A DNA stretch of 34,687 bases from Collinsella aerofaciens (GTDB taxonomy: Bacteria; Actinomycetota; Coriobacteriia; Coriobacteriales; Coriobacteriaceae): positions 1 through 34,687 of the forward strand of contig NZ_SPFY01000025.1 of NCBI RefSeq assembly GCF_005844325.1, read 5' to 3'. The notes below the pieces were generated by a model that saw nothing but the letters and a program-made list of their open reading frames with translations, was not told the origin of the DNA and did no database searches. Each line of letters starts with the position of its first letter. Position 1 is the first letter of the stretch. Position numbers and translations under genes: made by a program. Positions 19,770 through 27,794 of the stretch are shown here, in pieces.

Positions 19770-20005
19770 GAATGTCGGGAAGTCTGGATGGCATTGGGCA
19801 CGAGCACCCAACACCCGTCGACTTTTCAAGGAACATGCAGGGCGAGCCCCGCTTGTGGAGTGTTATCTTACCACGTTCTGAAAGCGGACAGCTGTTCTAT
19901 GCACGAGCTGTGAAGACCCCAATGTGCGCCGCACTTCGCACTTTTGCTACCGATCGCGTCACGTATATTTTCGCCAAGCAAAATTGACCCGTCGAAAGGA
20001 CCGTT

Positions 20006-20440
20006 ATGGATACCAAGCAGCAACTCGTCAATGCCCTCGCAGGCCTGGGTTCAACCATTACCGAAGCTATGGATGTCATCGAAGGCTTTGTCCCCTGCGG
20101 ACATCCCGCCCTCACGGTTTCGAACGCCCTTGTTGCGCTGGACGCTGACGATGATGCAGCTCTCGCCCAGCAGCTTGAGACCGTCGAGGGCTTTATCGAC
20201 CACGTGAGTGAGAACCGCGGCGTGGCCGCCTACCACGGCATCGAGGTCGAGCTCGCGGGGCCCAAGGCCGATCTATTCGCAGCAATCCGCGAGGTAGGCG
20301 CCCTTATGCAGACCGCAGGCGTCAAGAACACCCAGGTCAACGAGTGGGTCTACCGCAGTCTGGCAGCACTCGACAGCTCCGACGAAAAGGCAGCCGAGCA
20401 GCTCGCAGAAAGCCCCGCCATCATGGCCGAGCTTTTGTAA
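20006..20440 (+). CDS. Conserved-looking hypothetical protein, 144 aa
   Basis: I do not recognise this family. The 144-residue product is acidic and Ala/Glu-rich and predicted by eye to be mostly helical. It has no signal peptide, membrane span or metal motif, and one Cys in VPCGHPALT near residue 31. Coding is supported by a strong Shine-Dalgarno (GAAAGGA, 6 nt before ATG), GC-rich third positions and a full-length frame. A possible -35 TTGCTA and TATATT/TATTTT -10 lie upstream near 19945-19970. It stands alone between tmRNA and the convergent toxin gene. Confidence 0.7.
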   Translation: MDTKQQLVNALAGLGSTITEAMDVIEGFVPCGHPALTVSNALVALDADDDAALAQQLETVEGFIDHVSENRGVAAYHGIEVELAGPKADLFAAIREVGALMQTAGVKNTQVNEWVYRSLAALDSSDEKAAEQLAESPAIMAELL

Positions 20441-20449
20441 ATAGCAGAC

Positions 20450-20487
20450 GCGGGTCCCCTTGGCGCATCGTCGTCCAAGAGGCCCGC
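20450..20487. terminator. Hairpin between convergent genes
   Basis: GCGGGTCCCCTTGG (20450-20463) pairs with CCAAGAGGCCCGC (20475-20487) with minor bulges. It lies between the ends of the hypothetical gene and the PIN gene and could act bidirectionally, but no T-run follows on either strand. Confidence 0.4.
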
Positions 20488-20499
20488 AAACAGTTCGCG

Positions 20500-21015
20500 T
20501 CAACCGATAGCCGCGTCGCCGCGTTCGGCCAAAGCAAGAATCGGCATCATTTGGCGCGGGGTCTTTGCTGCAAGATCGGCATGTTCGAGCAGCTTGCGAT
20601 CGTTAGTCACCAAGTAATCGACCTGTGCGCGCTTGCACGCAGCGAGCACCAAGTTGTCCTCGTAATCGCGATGGAGCGCTAAGTATTTGTCGGCAAGCCA
20701 AAGGTCCGACGCATCTGCACCCACGGCCGTGGCGTTTTCGGTCATGTTCCGCACAAACGCCAACGCCGCATCACCAATCGCGCGGGCAGAAGCCTCGTCG
20801 AGCGCTCCCCCGCTGGCAAGAACGCTTCGCTTCAGCTCGTGTTGGACAACGTACAGCACGTCCTTAGCGATATGCACCGGGAAGAACAGTAACGCCCCCG
20901 TCTCCGTCGCCCGCCCAATAAACGCACGCGCAGCAAGCGACTCGGCATGGTCGACGCAAAACGAATCAACCCATACGTTGGCATCCACCATGATCTTGAG
21001 AGGCGCCCCACTCAC
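20500..21015 (-). CDS. PIN-domain ribonuclease toxin (putative)
   Basis: A 171-residue PIN-fold protein; such toxins cleave RNA when freed from their antitoxin. Acidic active-site residues are visible in IMVDANVWVDSF near the start and in RDYEDNLVLAACKRAQVDYLVTNDRKL towards the end (the latter two Asp). The start taken is GTG at 21015, whose GTGA overlaps the antitoxin stop by 4 bp and follows AGGGGAT; an ATG eight codons later is the alternative. Gene order (antitoxin first, overlapping) is typical of type II toxin-antitoxin pairs. RNA target unknown. Confidence 0.83.
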   Translation of the reverse strand: MSGAPLKIMVDANVWVDSFCVDHAESLAARAFIGRATETGALLFFPVHIAKDVLYVVQHELKRSVLASGGALDEASARAIGDAALAFVRNMTENATAVGADASDLWLADKYLALHRDYEDNLVLAACKRAQVDYLVTNDRKLLEHADLAAKTPRQMMPILALAERGDAAIG

Positions 21016-21347
21016 TGGATCATCCCCTTTTGGCGATAATGCTCGTCCATGGCTTCGGAATAGATTGCGTCCCAGTCGCGATCGTCGGATACGGGCGACG
21101 TAGCAATGCCCAGGTCCGCATAAAGCTGATCCGCCGCCGCCCATGATGCGGCGAACGGAGTATCGTGCGCGACGGTCTGCCGCCGGTCGTCGACGGCCGC
21201 AAGCACTTCCTCGCACTGCCCGCCACCCTGCGCGACCTTGGCCACCACCTTTTTGATGAGCTCGGGCAGCGAGGCGCCCGAAAGCCGAAGCGCTTCCTCC
21301 GCATGATCCTTGACCTGGCGATCCACGCGAACGTTCACCTGCGCCAT
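21012..21347 (-). CDS. RelB/DinJ-like antitoxin
   Basis: A protein of about 111 residues starting MAQVNVRVDRQVKDHAEE, the ribbon-helix-helix beginning typical of RelB/DinJ antitoxins, which bind operator DNA as dimers. The C-terminal half is predicted to wrap and inhibit the toxin. The ATG at 21347 fits the family but has a poor ribosome site; a GTG at 21365, 10 nt after AGGGAG, would add six residues and may be the real start. The still longer frame from 21407 begins inside the -10 box and is excluded. RelB-type antitoxins more often pair with RelE toxins, so a PIN partner makes this a hybrid pair. Confidence 0.8.
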   Translation of the reverse strand: MAQVNVRVDRQVKDHAEEALRLSGASLPELIKKVVAKVAQGGGQCEEVLAAVDDRRQTVAHDTPFAASWAAADQLYADLGIATSPVSDDRDWDAIYSEAMDEHYRQKGMIQ

Positions 21348-21385
21348 GCCGCTAACAGCACCCACGTCGATCCCACTCCCTTCAA

Positions 21386-21434
21386 TTGCTAGCCTTGCTA
21401 GCACCAATATATAAAAAAGCTAGCAAATGGTCAA
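21386..21434 (-). promoter_or_regulatory. Autoregulated promoter and operator of the toxin-antitoxin pair
   Basis: Reading leftward, TTGACC (21434-21429) and TATATT (21411-21406) are separated by 17 bp, a strong promoter. The 8-mer TTGCTAGC occurs twice in direct orientation on the plus strand (21386-21393 and 21395-21402) and once inverted (21419-21426), so sites lie in the spacer and just past the start site. This is a likely binding array for the ribbon-helix-helix antitoxin. Confidence 0.7.
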
Positions 21435-21438
21435 ATGC

Positions 21439-21483
21439 AAAAAGCCTGCGCCCGGACGACACCGATGCCGTCTGGGCGCAGGC
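21439..21483 (-). terminator. Rho-independent terminator of the P-type ATPase operon
   Basis: A 15-bp stem with one mismatch (GCCTGCGCCCGGACG with CCGTCTGGGCGCAGGC) is followed on the minus strand by five T residues, 26 nt after the ATPase stop and just before the toxin-antitoxin promoter. Confidence 0.88.
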
Positions 21484-21508
21484 CAGATAACGTGGACGAA
21501 CACGTCTG

Positions 21509-23584
21509 CTAACGCAGGTAAGCCTTCGCGTTGCTCAGGCTGTAGGCAATCGTCGAGCCGTTGTGCAGCAGTGACGACGTCTGCGGAGTGATCATGCCGG
21601 TAATGCCCAATGCCAACAGCGCCGAGTTGGTGAGCATCACCTTGGAATACGAACTCGTCAGACGGTCGATAAGCCCCTGGCTCATGCGGCGCAGGCGCAC
21701 GATTGCAGCCAGATCCGTATCGGTCAGGATGATATCGGCGACCTCCTTGGCGATGTCGCTTCCGCCGCCCATGGCCAGACCCACATCGGCCAGGCCCAGC
21801 GCCGGCGAATCGTTGACGCCGTCGCCCACCATGGCAACGTGGCGCCCCTCGCTCTTAATGCGCTCAACATAGGCGTACTTGTCCTCGGGCAGCAGTTCGG
21901 CCTTAAACTCGTCGACACCCGCCTCGCGCGCAATGCGCTCGGCCGTGCGCTCCGAGTCGCCCGTGAGCATGACCACGTGCTTAACGCCCAACGCGTGCAA
22001 GTCGGCGATGGCCTCGCGGACCCCGGGCTTAAGCGGGTCCTCGATACCGAGCACGCCCACAACGGTGCCGTCGACCGCCAGATACAGCGGCGACAGACCC
22101 TGCATCTGGGACTCAATGCGTTCCTTGATGTCGGAATCGAGCTGCGCGCTCTCGTCCTCAAATACAAAGTGCGCGGAACCGATGATGGCGCGACGCCCCT
22201 CGATGGACGAAGCGATGCCGTGCGCCACGATGTACTCGACGGCGGCATGGCGCTCGCGGTGCTCGAGCCCGCGCTCGCGTGCCGCATTGACCACGGCGCG
22301 CGCCACCGGATGCGGAAAATGCTCCTCCAAGCAAGCGGAAAGGCGCAGGACCTCGTCCTCACTCCAGCCATCGGTGGTGAGTACGCAGACAAGACGCGGC
22401 TGCGCCTCGGTGAGCGTGCCGGTCTTATCAAACACAATGGTGTCGGCCTTGGCAAACGACTCAAAGTACTTCGCGCCCTTGACCATCACGCCCATCTTGG
22501 CAGCATCGCTCATAGCAGTCATGACGGCGACGGAGCCCGTGAGCTTGAGTGCGCACGAGTAGTCGACCATCAGTGCCGCTGAGGTCTTGATGAGGCTGCG
22601 GGTGGCAAGCGCAACCAAGCCCGCAAGCAGGAAGTTCCACGGGACGATCTTGTTGGCGAGGTCTTCCATGTGCGACTGGCCCTCGGACTTGAGCGAGTCG
22701 GCCGTCTGCACGAGTGAGACGATCGAGCGCAGTTTGGTCTGCGCCGTGTTGGCGCGCACGCGCACCAAGATGCTGCCGTCTTCCACGACAGTGCCGGCGA
22801 ACACGTCGTCGCCTGCGCTGCGCTCGACGGCAAGCGGCTCGCCGGTCAGGGTCGCCTGGTTGACCATAGCGCTCCCCTGCTCGACAACACCGTCGATGCA
22901 AATGGACATGCCAGTTCGCACGGCGACCAAGTCGCCGGGCTCAAGCTCGGTCGCGGCAACGCTTACCTCGGTGTCGCCGACGACCTTTTGCGCCTTGTCG
23001 GGCACATCGAGCAGCGAGTTGATGAGCTCGTTTTCGCTCATGGCGCGGGTGTAGTCCTCGAGCAGCTCGCCCACGTTGAGCAGAAACATCGTCTGGCCCG
23101 CGGTGTCGACATCACGCTTGACGAACGAAATGCCAATGGCCGAAGCGTCGAGCACGGGAACGGTCAGGCGCGGCTGCGCCAGCTCACGGAGGGCGGCGCG
23201 CAAAAATGCCATGTAACCGGCCACGACAAACACCGCGCGCAGGGGCGTGGGCAAGAACCAGCGACGTGCGTAATGGGCACCGACGAGTGTCGCCAGGTCC
23301 ATAACGAGTTTGTGCTTGCGCGGCTCGAGTTGCATCACGTAGCCCGACTTGGCATCGGCGATAGCTTGAGCATCGAGTGCGCCTAGGGCGTCGAGCACGC
23401 TTGCGCGGCGCGGCTCGTCGTACTCCAACGCCATCTGGCCAATGCGGCCATACACGCGCACCTTGTGCACGCCATCGATGTCGCCGCCAAGCTTAAGAAG
23501 TGCGTCGAGATCGCTCTCTGGCACAGGACCCGCCAATTGAAGACGGGTCCTGCCGGGGATCTCGCTAATAATCGAGAATCTCAT
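21509..23584 (-). CDS. P1B-type heavy-metal ATPase with variant membrane motif
   Basis: A 691-residue P-type ATPase expected to export a transition metal using ATP. The N-terminal 70 residues look like a degenerate heavy-metal-associated domain without CxxC. Core motifs are present: TGEPLAV (near 245), the phosphorylated DKTGTLTE (near 384), HPVARA (nucleotide site) and MVGDGVNDSPAL (near 583). The intramembrane metal motif, normally CPC, CPx or SPC, reads DYSCALKL here (near 339), which has no proline. The substrate cannot be assigned; Mn, Fe or another divalent metal are possible. The ATG at 23584 lies 18 bp after the DUF6110 gene, so the two form an operon with a metalloregulator-like operator upstream. 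Confidence 0.9.
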   Translation of the reverse strand: MRFSIISEIPGRTRLQLAGPVPESDLDALLKLGGDIDGVHKVRVYGRIGQMALEYDEPRRASVLDALGALDAQAIADAKSGYVMQLEPRKHKLVMDLATLVGAHYARRWFLPTPLRAVFVVAGYMAFLRAALRELAQPRLTVPVLDASAIGISFVKRDVDTAGQTMFLLNVGELLEDYTRAMSENELINSLLDVPDKAQKVVGDTEVSVAATELEPGDLVAVRTGMSICIDGVVEQGSAMVNQATLTGEPLAVERSAGDDVFAGTVVEDGSILVRVRANTAQTKLRSIVSLVQTADSLKSEGQSHMEDLANKIVPWNFLLAGLVALATRSLIKTSAALMVDYSCALKLTGSVAVMTAMSDAAKMGVMVKGAKYFESFAKADTIVFDKTGTLTEAQPRLVCVLTTDGWSEDEVLRLSACLEEHFPHPVARAVVNAARERGLEHRERHAAVEYIVAHGIASSIEGRRAIIGSAHFVFEDESAQLDSDIKERIESQMQGLSPLYLAVDGTVVGVLGIEDPLKPGVREAIADLHALGVKHVVMLTGDSERTAERIAREAGVDEFKAELLPEDKYAYVERIKSEGRHVAMVGDGVNDSPALGLADVGLAMGGGSDIAKEVADIILTDTDLAAIVRLRRMSQGLIDRLTSSYSKVMLTNSALLALGITGMITPQTSSLLHNGSTIAYSLSNAKAYLR

Positions 23585-23602
23585 AGTTTGTGCCTGGGAG
23601 CG

Positions 23603-23848
23603 TTACTCGGCTGCCTCGTCAGCAGCGGCCTCGCTCTGGGTGATGTAGGCCGCCTCGGCAACCATGTCGTCGACATTAGCCTTGGCCTGCTCGACCATGT
23701 CCTGGTAGCAGTTCTTGACGCGCATACCGCACGCGATGCCCTGCACGCAGGCATTCTTGACCGGAGCGCTGGTGAGCAGCTTGATGCCGGCCGTGCCAAG
23801 CAGAAAACCGCCACCGACAAGCAGGGTATTGAACGTCGACTTCTTCAT
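23603..23848 (-). CDS. DUF6110-like small membrane protein
   Basis: An 81-residue protein starting MKKSTFNTLLVGGGFLLGTAGIKLLTS, that is one hydrophobic N-terminal span, followed by a short helical tail with three Cys residues (ACVQGIACG, KNCYQ) and an acidic end. The pattern fits the DUF6110 family, as remembered, which occurs beside metal P-type ATPases. It could be an accessory or metal-delivery subunit for the ATPase 18 bp downstream; that is inference. The ATG at 23848 follows GGGAGAAG; the 20-residue upstream extension lacks a ribosome site. Confidence 0.75.
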   Translation of the reverse strand: MKKSTFNTLLVGGGFLLGTAGIKLLTSAPVKNACVQGIACGMRVKNCYQDMVEQAKANVDDMVAEAAYITQSEAAADEAAE

Positions 23849-23932
23849 GTTGCTTCTCCCTTTTGCCGCATTGGACGCGGCACGGTGCCTCAGCACCCGA
23901 GTAAACAAGTTTGCTCGAGCACACTTTTGGAA

Positions 23933-23964
23933 AATAGTTTAGTTTATCTAACTATTAAGTTCAA
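23933..23964 (-). promoter_or_regulatory. Promoter with overlapping palindromic operator, DUF6110-ATPase operon
   Basis: Reading leftward, TTGAAC (23964-23959) and TAAACT (23941-23936) are 17 bp apart. The spacer and -10 lie within a near-palindrome at 23933-23957 (AATAGTT...AACTATT) with a TTAG-TTTAT-CTAA core. TTAG/CTAA half-sites resemble DtxR/MntR/IdeR boxes, so metal-dependent repression is plausible but unproven. Confidence 0.5.
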
Positions 23965-24033
23965 CAAAGGTTAACTTTTTGGAAATCTTGATGCGCGATG
24001 TGACCAAAGGGACAGCCCCTTTGCCACCCGCAC

Positions 24034-24064
24034 AAAAAATGAGGGCGCCAACGGCACCCTCATT
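24034..24064 (-). terminator. Rho-independent terminator of gatCAB
   Basis: AATGAGGG pairs with CCCTCATT, extended by GCC/GGC, and the stem is followed on the minus strand by six T residues. It lies about 190 nt after the gatB stop, so the palindrome at 24113-24253 would be part of the gatCAB transcript. Confidence 0.85.
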
Positions 24065-24112
24065 CACCAAATTCCATTCAGCCCGCCTGACCCGAACGGC
24101 CGAGTCGTTGTA

Positions 24113-24253
24113 GAACCCGGGAGCCCCGGCAGGGCGGGTGCTTCCTCAAAATGAGTTCCGCACGCAAAGAAGGCCACTTAATGTGGCCTTCGTCTTGCGC
24201 AGGACTGTTCGAAATTTTGAGGAAGCACCCGCCCTGCCGGGGCTCCCGGGTTC
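24113..24253 (-). repeat. Long palindromic element, copy 2 (40-bp arms, nested hairpin)
   Basis: A perfect 40-bp inverted repeat (24113-24152 with 24214-24253) encloses 61 nt. The interior holds a 9-bp hairpin (24169-24177 with 24183-24191) with loop TTAAT, which is ATTAA on the minus strand. Read on the minus strand it contains ACAGTCCTG, CACATTAAGTG and CGTGCGGAACTC in the same order as the copy at 8710-8843. Both arms share GAGCCCCGG and AGGGC, but otherwise the stems differ with compensating changes. It begins 4 nt after the gatB stop. Confidence 0.75.
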
Positions 24254-24257
24254 CCGC

Positions 24258-25934
24258 TTACGAGAGCGACGTTCTCAGCAACTCGTTGAAGAGCTTCGGG
24301 TTGCCCTTGCCGCGACTCGCCTTCATGCACTGGCCCACCAAAAAGCCGATGACCTTTTGGTTACCGTCACGATACTGCTGCGCCTGATCGGCACAGTTTG
24401 CCAGCACCTCGTCCACGATCGGCTGCAGCGCGCCGGCATCGCTCACCTGACGCATGCCGCGCTCGTCGACGATCTTGTTGGGGTCGTCGCCGGTCTGGGC
24501 CATGGCCTCAAAGACCTCGTGCGCCTGGTTGGAGCTGATGGCATCGGTCGCCAGCAGCTTGGCAAGGGCTGCCACCTGAGCCGGCGCAATACCGGACTCG
24601 GTCAGCGAGACACCCGCGCCCTTAAGGTAGGCGATCATCTCGTTGACCAGCAAGTTTGCAACCGTCTGGGCCTCCTTGCCAGCCATACCGGCAGCGGCGG
24701 CCTCAAAGAACTCGGCAAACTCGGGGTCGCCGGCGATCTGCTCGGCGTCGGCCGCCTTAATGCCAAAGTCGGCCTCAAAACGGGCGCGCTTGGCATCGGG
24801 CAGCTCGGGGATCTCGCCACGGCAGCGGTCGATGAACTCGTCGTCTAGGTCGAACGGCGCCAGGTCGGGATCGGGGAACAGGCGATAGTCGTCTGCCGTT
24901 TCCTTCACACGCATGACCACGGTGCGCTTGCGGCTGGGCTCCCAGTGGCGGGTCTCCTGATAGATGATGCCGCCTTCCTCGAGCACCTCGGCCTGGCGGC
25001 AAATCTCGTAGGCAAGGCCATCGTGCAGGCTCTTAAACGAGTTAAGGTTCTTGAGCTCGGTCTTGGTGCCCAGCTTGGTCTCGCCGCGGCGGCGCAGCGA
25101 CACGTTGCCGTCGCAGCGCATGGAGCCCTTCTCCATGGAGCAGTCCGAAATACCCAGCGTCACAAAGATGCGACGGAGCTTTTCCATAAACAGACGCGCT
25201 TCCTCGGGCGTACGCAAATCGGGCTCGGTGACGAGCTCGATGAGCGGCGTGCCGCAGCGGTTGTAGTCGACGAGCGACTCGGCAGCGGCCGTAATACGGC
25301 CCTCGGCACCGCCCACGTGCACCATCTTGGCGGCGTCCTCCTCCATATGGATGCGCAGGATGCGAATGGGCACCGTGTAGGAACCGTCCTCGCGACGCTC
25401 GGGCATCTGCAGGTTGGACGCGTCATAGCTGGCCAGGTGGCCGGCACGCTGATTACCCTCGCGCATGGTCGACGTCATGGACGTGGACAGGCCCTCGGCG
25501 TTGGCCGAGGCGCTCGCCAGGCTCTGGGCCTCGGCCTCGCCAAACGCGCAGTCGGGGCGCTCGGCGGCACCGCGACCGGTCACGTCCAGATCCAGGTGAC
25601 CGTACATGGCAAAGGCGACCGGACCCTGCGTGGTCTGGAAGTTCTTGGCCATGTCGGGATAGAAGTAGTGCTTGCGGTAGAACATCGAGTGGCGCTGGAT
25701 CTCGCAGTTAGTGGCGAGACCGGCCTTGACAATGCTCTCGATGGCGCGCTTGTTGGGCACCGGCAGGGCGCCGGGCAGGCCCAGGCACACCGGGCACACG
25801 TTAGCATTGGGCTCGTCATCGTGGCTGAGCTTGCAGTTGCAGAACATCTTGGTATCGAGTGCGGTGAGCTCGGTATGGATCTCCAGGCCGATCACGGCCT
25901 CCCAATCCTGCAGGACCTCGGAAAGCTCCTTCAT
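24258..25934 (-). CDS. gatB: Asp-tRNA(Asn)/Glu-tRNA(Gln) amidotransferase subunit B
   Basis: The kinase and tRNA-binding subunit of GatCAB, which phosphorylates misacylated Glu-tRNA(Gln) or Asp-tRNA(Asn) before amidation. The 558-residue length is slightly above the usual 480-500 aa. It begins with VIGLEIHTEL and the zinc-binding region MFCNCKLSHDDEPNANVCPVCLGLPG, followed by the cradle domain and a C-terminal GatB/YqeY helical tail (VGQCMKASRGKGNP). The ATG overlaps the gatA stop by one base, showing translational coupling. It is the last gene of the operon. Confidence 0.97.
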   Translation of the reverse strand: MKELSEVLQDWEAVIGLEIHTELTALDTKMFCNCKLSHDDEPNANVCPVCLGLPGALPVPNKRAIESIVKAGLATNCEIQRHSMFYRKHYFYPDMAKNFQTTQGPVAFAMYGHLDLDVTGRGAAERPDCAFGEAEAQSLASASANAEGLSTSMTSTMREGNQRAGHLASYDASNLQMPERREDGSYTVPIRILRIHMEEDAAKMVHVGGAEGRITAAAESLVDYNRCGTPLIELVTEPDLRTPEEARLFMEKLRRIFVTLGISDCSMEKGSMRCDGNVSLRRRGETKLGTKTELKNLNSFKSLHDGLAYEICRQAEVLEEGGIIYQETRHWEPSRKRTVVMRVKETADDYRLFPDPDLAPFDLDDEFIDRCRGEIPELPDAKRARFEADFGIKAADAEQIAGDPEFAEFFEAAAAGMAGKEAQTVANLLVNEMIAYLKGAGVSLTESGIAPAQVAALAKLLATDAISSNQAHEVFEAMAQTGDDPNKIVDERGMRQVSDAGALQPIVDEVLANCADQAQQYRDGNQKVIGFLVGQCMKASRGKGNPKLFNELLRTSLS

Positions 25935-27448
25935 TACAGCTCGCCTCCCTTCCCGGCAAAATCGGGCGCGACGGAAAGCGCGGGCGCACCCGTGGCGGCA
26001 TCGGCAAAGCCGCGCTCCAGGGCGCGGGCAAACGTGAGCAGCTGACGGTCCTTAAAGGCCGGACCCACCAGCTGGGCAGAAACGGGCAGCTGAGTATCCT
26101 CGCCCAGACCCAGCGGCACCGAGATACCACCGTTGCCGCAAATGTTGAGCGAGATGGTGTACAGGTCGGAGAGGTACATCTGCGTAGGGTCGCTGATCTC
26201 GCCAAACTTAAAGGCCGTGCGCGGCGAGGCGGGCATGAGGATGGTGTCCACCTTGGCATACGCGGCGTCGTAGTCCTGCGTGATGAGCGTGCGGGCCTTT
26301 TGCGCAGCGTAGTAGTACTTGTCGTACACGCCCGAGCTCAGCAGGTAGGCGCCAAGCATCTGACGGCGCTTGGCCTCGGCACCAAAGCCGTGGGCACGCG
26401 AAAGCGAGCTCTGGTCGGACAGGTTGGCGCAGCCCTCCTCCTGATAGCCATAGCGAATGCCGTCGAAGCGGGCCAGGTTGGAGAACGCCTCGGCCGGGCC
26501 GATGACGTAGTAGGCGGCGATAGCGGCGTCCAGGTGCGGCAGATCGACCTCGACCAGCTCGGCGCCCTGGTTCTGCAGCTCCTGGGCGGCGCGCTGAACA
26601 GCAGCCTTGACCTCGGACGTCAGGCCCTCGGCTTCCATAAACGCGGGGATGATGCCCACGCGCTTGCCCTCGATGCTGTCGTTGAGGTGATCGGTAAAGT
26701 CGACGGCGCAATCCTGGCTGGTGCAGTCGTACGGATCGCGGCCCGCGCCGGTAAGCGCGTTCATGGCCAGCGCGACATCCTCGACCGTACGGCCAAAGGG
26801 GCCCACCTGGTCGAGCGACGAGCCAAAGGCGACCACGCCGTAACGGCTCACGGCGCCATACGTGGGCTTAAAGCCCACCACGCCGCACAGCGACGCCGGC
26901 TGGCGAATGGAGCCGCCGGTGTCCGAGCCCAGCGAGAGCGCGACCTCGCCTGCGGCGACGGCTGCAGCGGAGCCGCCCGAAGAGCCGCCGGGCACGCGCT
27001 CGGTATCCCAGGGATTGTTGGTGCGGTGGAACGCCGAGCTCTCGGTGGAGCTGCCAAAGGCAAACTCGTCCATGTTGGCCTTGCCCATGGGCAGGCAGCC
27101 GGCATCGAGCATGCGCTGGACGCAGGTGGCGGTGTAGACGCTCTGGTAGTTCTCGAGCATGCGGGAAGCGCAAGTGGTGCGCGTGCCCACGAGGTTCATG
27201 TTGTCTTTGATGGCCAGCGGCACGCCCGCAAGCGGGGGCAGCGGCTTGCCTGCGGCGCGGTCGGCATCCACACGCGCGGCGGCCTCGAGCGCAAGCTCGG
27301 GCGCCACCTGCAGGAATGCCTGGACCCCGCCCTCGCGCGCCTCGATGGCGGCAAGGGAGGCCTGGGCCACCTCGGTAGCGGTAAAGTCGCCGGCGGCAAC
27401 GCCCGCGGCGATCTGGGCGGCGGTAAGGGAATCGAAGCTTAGCGCCAT
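25934..27448 (-). CDS. gatA: Asp-tRNA(Asn)/Glu-tRNA(Gln) amidotransferase subunit A
   Basis: The glutaminase subunit, which releases ammonia for the transamidation step. The 504-residue amidase-signature enzyme shows the catalytic Lys in AIKDNMNLVGT (near 78), the glycine/serine loop PGGSSGGSAAAVAAG (near 150) and the Ser-cisSer motif SDTGGSIRQPAS (near 175). Length is normal. It overlaps gatC and gatB by one base each (stop/start TAATG), so the three subunits are made in a fixed ratio. Confidence 0.97.
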   Translation of the reverse strand: MALSFDSLTAAQIAAGVAAGDFTATEVAQASLAAIEAREGGVQAFLQVAPELALEAAARVDADRAAGKPLPPLAGVPLAIKDNMNLVGTRTTCASRMLENYQSVYTATCVQRMLDAGCLPMGKANMDEFAFGSSTESSAFHRTNNPWDTERVPGGSSGGSAAAVAAGEVALSLGSDTGGSIRQPASLCGVVGFKPTYGAVSRYGVVAFGSSLDQVGPFGRTVEDVALAMNALTGAGRDPYDCTSQDCAVDFTDHLNDSIEGKRVGIIPAFMEAEGLTSEVKAAVQRAAQELQNQGAELVEVDLPHLDAAIAAYYVIGPAEAFSNLARFDGIRYGYQEEGCANLSDQSSLSRAHGFGAEAKRRQMLGAYLLSSGVYDKYYYAAQKARTLITQDYDAAYAKVDTILMPASPRTAFKFGEISDPTQMYLSDLYTISLNICGNGGISVPLGLGEDTQLPVSAQLVGPAFKDRQLLTFARALERGFADAATGAPALSVAPDFAGKGGEL

Positions 27449-27759
27449 TACTCGCTCTCCCCCTCTCCCAAAATGGACGGCACGCGGAAGTAGCGGTCGC
27501 GCGCGCTGCCGGCGTTCTCGAGCGCAACGTCGAGCGGCAGGTCGCGCTCGGGCTCGCGCAGGTCATCGCCCATCACGTTGGACAGGCTTCCGATGGGATG
27601 GAACGTGGGCTCCACGTCGGGCAAGTCATATTGCAAGACGGGCTCGAGCATCTGGACGGCGTCGTTCAGGTAGGACGTCATCTGGGTGAGCTCGTCATCG
27701 GTCAGTGCGATCTTTGCGTACTCGGCGATGCCGCGCACGTCTTTCTCGCTGAGTGCCAT
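27448..27759 (-). CDS. gatC: Asp-tRNA(Asn)/Glu-tRNA(Gln) amidotransferase subunit C
   Basis: The 103-residue belt subunit that stabilises GatA-GatB. It begins MALSEKDVRGIAEYAKIALTDDEL and contains LEPVLQYDLPDVEPT in the middle, both typical. The ATG at 27759 follows GGAAGGGAG; a start six codons upstream has no ribosome site. First gene of the gatCAB operon. The presence of the operon implies that Gln-tRNA and/or Asn-tRNA are made indirectly in this organism. Confidence 0.94.
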   Translation of the reverse strand: MALSEKDVRGIAEYAKIALTDDELTQMTSYLNDAVQMLEPVLQYDLPDVEPTFHPIGSLSNVMGDDLREPERDLPLDVALENAGSARDRYFRVPSILGEGESE

Positions 27760-27794
27760 AGGCGCTCCCTTCCGCATAACAGATAAACCGCTCT

